Part shown: piece after piece, positions 60,111-64,000 of the stretch
Numbering within the stretch: position 1 is the stretch's first letter
Layout: every line of letters begins with the position of its first letter
NCBI GenBank assembly: GCA_030063045.1
Contig: JAQSEB010000055.1
Span: 1,240,001-1,304,000 of the forward strand
Direction of reading: 5' to 3'
DNA: 64,000 nucleotides
Source: Pratylenchus scribneri
Taxonomy: Eukaryota > Nematoda > Chromadorea > Rhabditida > Pratylenchidae
Made by a program: the position numbers and the translations under genes
The notes under the pieces: model-generated
What the model saw: only the letters and a program-made list of their open reading frames with translations
The model's database searches: none
What the model was told of the DNA's origin: nothing

Positions 60111-60281
60111 TCATATTCTCCATCAAAAAATACAGAACTATCTTTTTTAGATTTTTAAAATACCCTCATACTGATTTTTTATAAATTTCTAAAAAATGGC
60201 CACAAAATTCAATTATGCCTAGGGTATATTTGACATGTTTTGGGCTAGGATTTGAATTTTTTTAAATTCTTTTTTTAGAAT

Positions 60282-60299
60282 AACTAATTTTAAGGCGAA
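60282..60299 (+). other. Satellite-to-gene junction with acceptor-like sequence
   Basis: The satellite stops after TTTTTTTAGAAT at 60281, and TAACTAATTTTAAGGCGAAA leads into an ATG at 60300. AATTTTAAG resembles the 3' splice sites inferred for the opposite gene (TTAATTAAG, TTTTAATTAAAG), so the first unique bases may be the end of an intron whose remainder is satellite or lost. No TATA-like promoter separate from the array is visible. This is an interpretation only. Confidence 0.3.
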
Positions 60300-60653
60300 A
60301 TGAGCGATGTTGAATTTGATTTTGACGACGATGATCTGCTGGAATTCGCACCGAAAAAGACACCAGAATCTCTGCCCAGATGGGTCCTGAAAATGACAAC
60401 AACAGAAGATGCCAAAGACGACAACTTCAGTGATATTAAATTTGATTTTGATTCAACCAACTTCAATTTAATTTTAAGGCGAAATGAGCGATGTTGAATT
60501 TGATTTTGACGACGATGATCTGCTGGAATTCGCACCGAAAAAGACACCAGAATCTCTGCCCAGAAGGGTCCTGAAAATGACAACAACAGAAGATGCCAAG
60601 GACGACAACTTCAGCGATATTGAATTTGATTTTGATTCAACCAACTTCAATTT
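60286..60653 (+). repeat. 184-bp tandem duplication (two copies) at the array edge
   Basis: Positions 60286-60469 are repeated at 60470-60653 with about four base differences in 184. Each copy starts AATTTTAAGGCGAAATGAGC. Two of the differences change amino acids (Trp/Arg in LPR-W/R-VL, Lys/Glu in SDI-K/E-FDF) and two are silent. Because 184 is not a multiple of three, the reading frame of copy 1 is lost at the join. Confidence 0.93.
60300..60497 (+). pseudogene. Broken duplicate of the acidic-protein 5' exon
   Basis: The ATG at 60300 opens a 65-codon frame whose first ~56 residues equal the start of the gene at 60484 except for Trp for Arg and Lys for Glu. At the duplication junction (60470) the frame shifts by one base, reads a few unrelated residues ending in RRNERC, and stops at 60495-60497. 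It cannot reach the rest of the gene unless splicing joins it elsewhere, and no clear donor is visible. The simplest reading is a non-functional 5' copy, or an out-of-frame upstream ORF if transcription starts to its left. Confidence 0.65.
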
Positions 60654-60991
60654 TGATATTGCCAACTTCACCTCCTCACACGAACAACCGCCAAATGTGG
60701 ATGAGATAGTTCGATATAATCAATGCCGCAAATTTATCATCGGTCCGTAATAACGAATTAATATTTATTATTTTTTTTCATTTGTTTTTGAATATTAGAT
60801 GTCATGAATGCTCTCAGTATTCAGGAGGTCTGCGCAACTTCACCATCCTTGTTCATGGGAACAACATTAAAACTGGACTGTACTTGAGTAGTTTCAGCAC
60901 TAACGAAAAATGTGGAATATTCCACATTTTCTGTGGAATACTCCACAAAACTATGTGGAATACTCCGCATTCAAGGGTTCTGAACCCTTGA
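60484..60991 (+). CDS. Small acidic protein of unknown function, two exons
   Basis: I do not recognise this gene. The ATG at 60484 is followed by an acidic start (EFDFDDDD), a basic patch around KMTTTED, and a second run like the first (DIEFDFD, then FNFDIANF). The unspliced frame ends at 60750 after KFIIGP. A GT at 60747 and an AG at 60797-60798 define a 52-bp T-rich intron. Joining 60484-60746 to 60799-60991 keeps the frame and gives 151 residues, continuing with CHECSQYSGGLRNFTILVHG. The cysteines around the join (NQC, then CHEC) could bind metal, but no known finger is recognised. The last ~25 residues are encoded by the palindromic repeats starting near 60909, so the natural 3' end may have been overwritten and the stop at 60991 may not be original. 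Whether the gene is active is uncertain. Confidence 0.5.
60747..60798 (+). other. Predicted 52-bp spliceosomal intron
   Basis: It starts GTAATAACG and ends TTTTTGAATATTAG, is T-rich before the acceptor, and carries an in-frame stop immediately if retained (TAA at 60748). Removing it preserves frame (phase 2: CC plus A gives Pro). Its length matches the 43-53 bp introns in the opposite gene. Confidence 0.6.
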
Positions 60992-61052
60992 ATGCGGAGT
61001 ATTCCACATAGTTTTGTGGAGTATTCCACATAGTTTTGTGGAGTATTCCACA
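60909..61052. repeat. Cluster of TGTGGAATACTCCACA palindromes
   Basis: Six near-copies of a 16-bp palindromic unit stand 18-22 bp apart: TGTGGAATATTCCACA (perfect palindrome, near 60911), TGTGGAATACTCCACA (60932), TGTGGAATACTCCGCA (60954), TGCGGAGTATTCCACA (about 60993), and TGTGGAGTATTCCACA twice (about 61015 and 61037). Related copies lie at 62299-62416 and 63114-63172. The cluster overlaps the end of the + strand reading frame. Confidence 0.85.
60932..61030. repeat. 99-bp near-perfect palindrome (49-bp arms, 1-bp spacer)
   Basis: The arm 60932-60980 is the exact reverse complement of 60982-61030, with a single T at 60981 between them. The centre reads CAAGGGTTC T GAACCCTTG, and each arm contains two TGTGGAATACTCCACA-like units. 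As DNA it could extrude a cruciform; as RNA it would fold into a long hairpin. It may have arisen by inverted duplication of a half-site cluster. Confidence 0.9.
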
Positions 61053-61112
61053 AAAAATGTTTGTCATAATTTTCTTATATCTTTCATTAATTCCACATTT
61101 TTGTGGATTAGC

Positions 61113-61176
61113 AAAGGAATTAGTATGAAAATTAGGAAAAGGAATTAGTAAGAAAATTAGGAAGGGGAATTAGTAA
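61113..61176. repeat. Short minisatellite, 25-bp unit, about 2.6 copies
   Basis: AAGGAATTAGTA recurs at 61114, 61139 and (as GGGGAATTAGTA) 61164, each followed by AGAAAATTAGGA or a close variant. The spacing is 25 bp. Confidence 0.75.
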
Positions 61177-61714
61177 AGAGTAGACATAAAATGAAGAATT
61201 TTAGTACAGTTCGTGTGGCCCGAATGGTGTAAAGGTTAAATGTATATATAAAAAAAATACACCAGAGAAAGATATGATTGCATCGAAGCTAAAAGAAAAA
61301 AGAAAAGATGATGGCCCTAACTTTTTGTATTTTTTTCGGGGTCGATATCGAATTTCGGATTATATGTGTTCAATTATTTATATCCATAAAATATGTGTTC
61401 AATTATCTAAATTTTAGCGTATTTAATGTTTCACATTGATAACTATAGACTAATTAAATTACTCTTTTTATTGTTCAATTCTGGCATGCATTTTTCCCCC
61501 AGGCAGGCCATTTCTATTCATCCGTATTACTTTCTCACCCCACCCCCTTAACCATAAAAAAATAAATAATAATTTTATAAGAATTTATTTATCCATATTT
61601 AATTGAAAATAGAGAATGAAATGCATATAGTTGGGGATTCATATTGTATCAAAGATTTCCTCTTTCATCCAAATTATTTCCTCTTTCAATAAATACCCTT
61701 CTGGGCAGATCGAT
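61177..61714. other. Intergenic AT-rich region between convergent genes
   Basis: No convincing reading frame on either strand. Visible features are an A-box-like GAATGGTGTAAAGGTTAA at about 61223 without a matching tRNA body, scattered ATATGTGTTCAATTATTTA-like repeats (about 61363 and 61390), a C-rich stretch around 61495-61500 and 61538-61550, and one copy of the TCTGCCCAGAAGGGT motif on the - strand at 61695-61709, just beyond the stop of the opposite gene. Confidence 0.6.
61584..61589 (-). terminator. Possible polyadenylation signal of the - strand gene
   Basis: AATAAA on the - strand lies about 125 bases past the stop codon at 61715. It is the nearest canonical hexamer I see on that strand, but in DNA this AT-rich it could be chance. 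Confidence 0.25.
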
Positions 61715-61926
61715 TTAAAGCTTGACTGGAACATAACTTGTGTAGGTTAAGCCGGACTTTGATGTTTTCGATAACTTCATAACCATTGTGCGATGATTTG
61801 GGGCGAATGATTTGTTGAATATTATGCAGTCGGCTTGCTGTTCAATAGAGTAATTGAACATGTTGAGGTTATCTTTATCAATTATCAAAAGCGACACGCG
61901 AAAGCATTCCATAAGTACTGCCAGTT
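61715..61926 (-). CDS. OTU-like gene, last exon
   Basis: After the acceptor TTTTTTTCTAG the exon encodes ELAVLMECFRVSLLIIDKDN, then NYSIEQQADCIIFNKSF, and ends GLTYTSYVPVKL with TAA at 61715-61717. The first part fits the conserved EL-x-x-L-A-x-x-F-x-V-x-I strand-helix region of OTU domains, and the end fits the final HYxSVVP strand with Thr in place of His. The frame is open upstream to 62014, but those residues include the intron. Confidence 0.6.
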
Positions 61927-64000
61927 CTAGAAAAAAATGTTTGTTATATTTATTTGCACGAAATGTTCCAAACCGATAGGTGTTGGAGTTGTAACCGATT
62001 CTGGTTTGCGACAATTTTGTAATTTCTCATAGATGGGCATATTGTCACTGCTTTCTTCGCATATAAGATTGCCTTTGTCTAGAAAATTAAATTTTTATTT
62101 AAATAATTAGAAAATTGATACCATCATTCATCTTGATTGACTTAGCACCCTTCTGGGCAGACATAAATTTCTTGAAGAGAGTTTGCATGCTTTAATTAAA
62201 AGATCTTTGCATTTATCCTCCTCGATAGGAAGTGCGCATAAACTCAACAAAAAAGTTCTGAAAATTATAATTGAATTTTTTCTCGTATATGCGGGGTTTT
62301 CCACATTTCTGTGGAGTACTCCACATATTCTACATTCTTGTGGAGTAATCCATATTCTTTTGGAGTATTCCACATTTCTGTAGAGTAGGCCACATTTCTG
62401 TAGAGTAGGCCACATTTACCGTAAATATTCTATTAGTAACCCCGGGGTTACTAATTTTCAGAGACCCTCTAGAGGGGGTTACTAATAGAGACGGGGTTAC
62501 AAATAGAGACGGGGTTACTAAATTTCAGAGAGGAAAAATTGATGAAAAATAAAATTTATTAAAAAAATTTACAAGAAATCAGAACATATTTTTACAAAAC
62601 AGAACATGTTTTTTGTGATTAAAATCATTATTAATACATATTTTGAAAAATCAAACATATTTTTACAACTTATTTTTACAATTCGCAACAAGTTTTTGCA
62701 AATGAATTCATGTTTTTACGATTCAAACATTTTTCTATCATGTTTTTTCGATTCGCAGCATGTTTTGGCAAATCAAAATATATTTTCGAATATGTTTTTG
62801 CGATTCACAACATGTTTTGGCGGTTCAAAACATATTTTCGAACATATTTTTGCGATTCGAAACATATTTTTCATTATTTTTTACCCTCACAAACATGTTT
62901 TTTTTTATTAAAAGCATGTTTTTATTATTTAAAACATATTAAACATCTAAAAATTTAAGTCGAAAAAAAATTTTTTTGAGTAGGGGGTTATAAATAGAGA
63001 GGGGGTTACAAATAGAGACGGGGTTACTAATTTTCAGAGACCCTCAAGAGGGGGTTACAAATAGAGACGGGGTTACAAATAGAGACGGGGTTACTAATAG
63101 AATATTTACGGTATGTGGAATATGCCACATTACTATAGAATACTCCAAATTTCTGTGGAGTATACCACATTAACTTGAACGACTAGTAAATACTTACTCA
63201 AAGAAATTTTTGGATGTGAACAAAGCATGTTTGAAGGCTGACGGTGGAATTGCATGAATTGGGAACGAAATATTTGTTGGCCAATTTTGTGTGCTCAACA
63301 TTTGATGATACTCATTGTTGCCAGTTTTGCATTTGGATAAAAATTGGCCACGCTGATCACGCATCTCATCTAGAGTAATGCCAGAAATTATAGCGCTGTC
63401 CTTTAATAGAAATACATGAGGAAGTAAACTTTGCATTGGTTCATTTCCGTCCTTAATTAATTAATATAAAAATTAATACTTTAATTATGTTCGCTTTCTT
63501 ACAGAATTCTGGTTTTGCTTTCGGTTCTGTTGTTCATCATTCGAACCCATCTGGGCAGATGTATCCTTCTTAGACTTATTGTTTGTTGAAGTTGCATCCG
63601 TAGGTTTCTTGCCAGATTCCTTCTTAGTTTTCTTGGTTGTTGAAGTTTTATCCTTCGGTTTCTTGTCAGCTTCCTGCTCATCCGAACCCCTCTGGGCAGA
63701 TTTATCCTTCTTAGCCTTTTTGACCAATGGCTTTGTTGAAGTAACCTTTCGTGTTAGAAACTGAATTCGAGCCGCACATTTGTCATCAATGTTTTGGTAT
63801 CGAACAAGGAAATGTTTAGCATTGTTTTCGTTATTGAAGAATGCCTGACGAAATGTCGCAATATCTTCCATCTTTCCATCGTATTTGAACTTTTTGTAGT
63901 TATCTGAGTTGTAAGCTGAAGAAATGGAAATTTAAATAGTAAATTTTGATTGATTGCATCAAACTAACCGGGATAGTAACGAGTTGATAATGGTGCCCCA
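61715..64000 (-). CDS. Multi-exon gene (3' part) with OTU-like segments and a lysine-rich linker
   Basis: Six exons can be joined in frame on the - strand: 64000-63969 (partial), 63915-63503, 63451-63198, 62189-62122, 62078-61974 and 61926-61715. Every intron has GT...AG ends and the phases agree throughout, giving 361 codons with the stop included; the start lies beyond the window. Order of parts: a segment with NYKKFKYDGK and FRQAFFNNE; a lysine-rich linker repeating SAQxGS; a segment starting DGNEPMQSLL; and a C-terminal segment IELAVLMECFRVSLLIIDKD ending TYTSYVPVKL. DGNxxxxSL and the later EL...LxxxFxVxxxII and YxSYVP order resemble the two halves of OTU-family cysteine proteases (usual DGNC and HY), but here Glu stands for the catalytic Cys and Thr for the expected His. 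If correct, it is a non-catalytic OTU relative; the family call is an inference from motifs only. Confidence 0.55.
61927..61973 (-). other. Predicted 47-bp intron
   Basis: GTTTGGAACATTTCG to CATTTTTTTCTAG on the - strand; phase 1. A shorter alternative donor (GTGCAAAT, 33 bp) exists but gives an unusually short intron. Confidence 0.5.
61974..62078 (-). CDS. OTU-like gene, 105-base exon
   Basis: Reads GNLICEESSDNMPIYEKLQN and ends in PTPI before a GT at 61973. The acceptor is AATTTTCTAG. Without the following 47-bp intron the frame would stop at a TAG in the acceptor itself (61927-61929). No recognisable motif. Confidence 0.5.
62079..62121 (-). other. Predicted 43-bp intron
   Basis: GTATCAATTTTC to TTAATTTTCTAG on the - strand; phase 1. 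Very short, but both sites are good. Confidence 0.5.
62122..62189 (-). CDS. OTU-like gene, short 68-base exon with a SAQKG repeat
   Basis: It reads MQTLFKKFMSAQKGAKSIKM and joins both neighbours in phase (GA plus C upstream, G plus AC downstream). SAQKG repeats the SAQRG and SAQMG of the linker exon, which supports this frame. An alternative acceptor at 62258 gives another open frame (FLLSLCALPIEEDKCKDLL) that stops at 62128 after VLSQSR; alternative splicing, or a different last exon, cannot be excluded. Confidence 0.45.
62299..62416. repeat. Degenerate palindromic minisatellite, left of the inserted element
   Basis: Units of about 20-22 bp of the form CCACATTTCTGTGGAGTACT recur with decay (CCACATTTCTGTAGAGTAGG occurs twice in a row at the end). 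They belong to the same family as the cluster at 60909-61052. Confidence 0.8.
62417..63113. mobile_element. 697-bp non-autonomous element with perfect 27-bp terminal inverted repeats
   Basis: The left end 62417-62443 (TACCGTAAATATTC...TAACCCC) is the exact reverse complement of 63087-63113 (GGGGTTAC...TATTTACGGTA). Both ends begin or end in TA, which fits a TA target duplication of the Tc1/mariner kind, with the transposon proper starting CCGTAAAT. Next to each end lie 18-bp tandem units GGGGTTACAAATAGAGAC and a longer shared segment GGGGTTACTAATTTTCAGAG followed by ACCCTC(T/A)AGAGGG, present near both ends in direct orientation (62444 and about 63021). The middle is AT-rich minisatellite. 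No transposase-like frame exists, so any movement would depend on an enzyme encoded elsewhere. It sits inside the palindromic minisatellite in intron 3 of the OTU-like gene. Confidence 0.8.
62580..62960. repeat. Internal AT-rich minisatellite of the element
   Basis: Loose units of ~20-30 bp contain AACATGTTTTTGCGATTC or variants (AACATATTTTCGAACATATT, ACATGTTTTGGCAAATC, ACATGTTTTGGCGGTTC). Short open frames across it are a by-product of the repeat and encode only Phe-, Ile- and Cys-rich strings. Confidence 0.7.
63114..63172. repeat. Degenerate palindromic minisatellite, right of the inserted element
   Basis: TGTGGAATATGCCACATTAC, TAGAATACTCCAAATTTC and TGTGGAGTATACCACATT continue the unit found left of the element, showing that the element interrupted one repeat tract. 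Confidence 0.75.
63198..63451 (-). CDS. OTU-like gene, exon with the DGNE motif
   Basis: The exon begins at GACGGAAATGAACC after the acceptor TTAATTAATTAAG and reads DGNEPMQSLLPHVFLLKDSA, then ISGITLDEMRDQRGQFL. In OTU proteases the nucleophile sits in DGNC(L/F)(F/Y)R(A/S)(L/I), and a helix with a conserved Arg follows, much like EMRDQ...FL here. Position four is Glu (codon GAA), not Cys, with no nearby Cys that could replace it; the next is in SKCKTGNN about 37 residues on. The exon ends TTTGA before a strong donor GTAAGT at 63197. Confidence 0.55.
63452..63502 (-). other. Predicted 51-bp intron
   Basis: GTAAGAAAGCG to TTAATTAATTAAG on the - strand; phase 0. If retained, the frame stops at TAA after KRT, within four codons. 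Confidence 0.65.
63503..63915 (-). CDS. OTU-like gene, exon with lysine-rich repeat linker
   Basis: The acceptor is TTTCCATTTCTTCAG, the best 3' splice site in the window. The first ~57 residues (to FLTRKV) look globular, with aromatic and charged residues mixed. The remaining ~80 are low-complexity, rich in Lys, Ser, Thr, Asp and Gln, and contain an internal repeat: KKDKSAQRGSDEQ and, 48 residues later, KKDTSAQMGSNDEQ, with TSTTKKTKKESGKK and TSTNNKSKK between. Such a segment is probably a disordered linker. An internal ATG (63871) exists, but the frame is open upstream of it, so it need not be the start. The exon ends TCT before GTAAGAAAG. Confidence 0.6.
63916..63968 (-). other. Predicted 53-bp intron
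   Basis: GTTAGTTTGATG to ATTTCTTCAG on the - strand; phase 1; AT-rich with a pyrimidine tract before the acceptor. Confidence 0.6.
63969..64000 (-). CDS. OTU-like gene, partial exon cut by the window end
   Basis: Reading GAPLSTRYYP before a GT donor (GGTTAGTTTG) at 63968. With one base carried over the intron it joins the next exon as Ala-Tyr-Asn without a stop. The true 5' end of the gene is outside the window. Confidence 0.5.

Larger units (their letters stand above)
1..60281. repeat. Giant ~170-bp tandem satellite array (about 354 head-to-tail monomers)
   Basis: Every 168-171 bp the same unit recurs in one orientation; the first two units start at 1 and 171. Fixed landmarks in each unit, in order, are ATTGATTTTTTATGAATTTC, ATGGCCACAAAATTCAATTA, TGCCTAGGGT, TTTGACATGTTTT, GCTAGGATTTGAATTTTT, AAATTCTTTT and AGAATCATATTCT. 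A ~45-bp module after that (from CATCAAAAAATACA to the next ATTGATTT) varies between copies. Counting one common unit gives 42 G or C in 170, about 25%. The array is already running at base 1, so its left end lies outside the window; its right end is inside AGAAT at 60277-60281. I saw no inversion, foreign insertion or long ORF in it. Unit length near one nucleosome and higher-order structure are usual for centromeric or heterochromatic satellites, but function is not shown here. Confidence 0.98.
47471..60281. repeat. Satellite zone 3: divergent subfamily bordering the genes
   Basis: From about 47470 the core changes to GGGTATATTT and TTTTGGGCTAGG, AGAATCATATT often becomes AGATTCATATT, and the variable module becomes one of three new types: CAGAACTATCTTTTTTAG, CAAGCCTATCTTTTTTTAG (171 bp), or GTCCTATTTTTTTTATTTTG with TTAATATACATTCATATTG. 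Several monomers carry ATGGCCCCCAAATTC and TTTTTTGGGCCGAAATTTG. The change takes place within a single monomer, between the GAGCTAGG at about 47465 and the TTCAAAATTC at about 47482. Monomers here differ more from one another than in zone 2, as expected at the edge of an array. Confidence 0.87.
62190..63197 (-). other. Predicted 1008-bp intron enlarged by repeats and an inserted element
   Basis: The donor is GAGTAAGT (63197) and the acceptor TTTTAATTAAAG (62190), phase 2. All other introns here are 43-53 bp. The excess is the 697-bp terminal-inverted-repeat element (62417-63113) and palindromic minisatellite on both sides of it (62299-62416 and 63114-63172). Confidence 0.5.
60371..63700. repeat. 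Six dispersed copies of TCTGCCCAGANGGGT
   Basis: Copies are on the + strand at 60371-60385 and 60555-60569 (the two halves of the 184-bp duplication), and on the - strand at 61695-61709, 62147-62161, 63545-63559 and 63686-63700. The variable base is T, A, A, A, T and G in that order. In coding sequence it is read as LPR(W/R)V in the + gene and as SAQ(K/M/R)G in the - gene, so the conservation is of the DNA or RNA sequence and not of one peptide. It contains TCTG-CC-CAGA, a small dyad. Confidence 0.85.

Noticed and set aside
1..60281. CRISPR array or bacterial repeat
   Set aside because: The whole unit repeats without unique spacers, the period is 170 bp, and the neighbouring genes have spliceosomal introns.
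1..60281. CENP-B box in the monomer
   Set aside because: No segment resembling the 17-bp box with TTCG and CGGGA was seen in any module type, and CG dinucleotides are almost absent.
1..60281. Internal transposon insertions or inversions in the array
   Set aside because: Reading through the array, all units keep one orientation and phase; the only departures are small indels, one 36-bp deletion and a 5-bp duplication.
60290..60671. - strand frames rich in Ser and Lys opposite the acidic gene
   Set aside because: Antisense shadows of the 184-bp duplication; the + strand frame has the better start, acidic composition and a spliced continuation.
60853..61053. - strand frame (66 codons) across the palindrome
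   Set aside because: It is the antisense of the palindromic units (VEYST, WNTPQ strings) and exists only because the sequence is its own reverse complement.
61485..61505. Trans-splice or splice acceptor TTTTTCCCCCAG on the + strand
   Set aside because: It looks like an acceptor, but no open frame follows it and the region lies between the ends of two convergent genes.
62606..62958. Overlapping + strand frames of 60-101 codons inside the transposon-like element
   Set aside because: All three forward frames are open over the same AT-rich minisatellite and give repetitive Phe/Ile/Cys strings, as expected of a short repeat and not of a transposase.
62417..63113. GGGGTTAC repeats as telomeric sequence
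   Set aside because: The units are 18 bp (GGGGTTACAAATAGAGAC), few in number and tied to the inverted-repeat element; no run of a short telomere unit occurs anywhere in the window.
63499..63764. Other frames of the lysine-rich exon (- strand 63499-63681, + strand 63579-63764)
   Set aside because: They overlap the exon that splices in phase at both ends; their composition is a frame-shifted or antisense reading of the AAG-rich repeats.

Overview
The window is eukaryotic and very AT-rich. About 94% of it (1-60281) is one uninterrupted, head-to-tail tandem satellite with a ~170-bp monomer (about 354 copies, ~25% G+C). The last 3.7 kb is unique or gene-bearing DNA with short spliceosomal introns (43-53 bp, GT...AG), small palindromic repeats and a non-autonomous transposon-like element. 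Short introns, strong A+T bias and a nucleosome-length satellite suggest a small invertebrate genome. A nematode, for example a root-knot type, would fit, but no diagnostic sequence such as a spliced leader, rRNA or known gene is present, so this is a weak inference.

The array has three zones that differ mainly in a ~45-bp variable module; the rest of the monomer is nearly invariant. Zone 1 (1 to ~7.2 kb) mixes monomers whose variable module reads GTTAATATACCCTCATACTG with monomers reading AAAATACCCCCATATTG. Zone 2 (~7.2-47.47 kb) alternates two types: CAGTCCTATTTTTTTC and CAGGGCAGCCATTTTTT. Zone 3 (~47.47-60.28 kb) has other types (CAGAACTATC, CAAGCCTATC, GTTAATATACATTC) and a shifted core (GGGTATATTT, TTTTGGGCTAGG). 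Private variants reveal local higher-order repeats of 4, 5, 6, 9 and 17 monomers, a 1.5-kb block copied at an offset of exactly 6311 bp, and three identical consecutive monomers. This is the pattern of repeated unequal exchange or local copying, and it is what centromeric or heterochromatic satellites look like. There is no direct evidence of centromere function.

The array ends at 60281. Immediately beyond it lies a 184-bp tandem duplication holding the 5' end of a small acidic-protein gene on the + strand: a broken copy at 60300-60497 and an intact copy at 60484-60991 with a 52-bp intron. This gene runs into a cluster of short palindromes that includes a 99-bp near-perfect hairpin.

Facing it on the - strand (64000 to 61715) is the 3' part of a six-exon gene that I could reconstruct with consistent splice phases. 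It encodes a lysine-rich linker followed by segments resembling an OTU (ovarian-tumour type) deubiquitinase fold, apparently with the catalytic Cys and His replaced. Its 1-kb third intron carries the same palindromic minisatellite, into which a 697-bp element with perfect 27-bp terminal inverted repeats has inserted. A 15-bp motif, TCTGCCCAGANGGGT, occurs six times in 3.4 kb, always on the sense strand of the local gene but in different reading frames.
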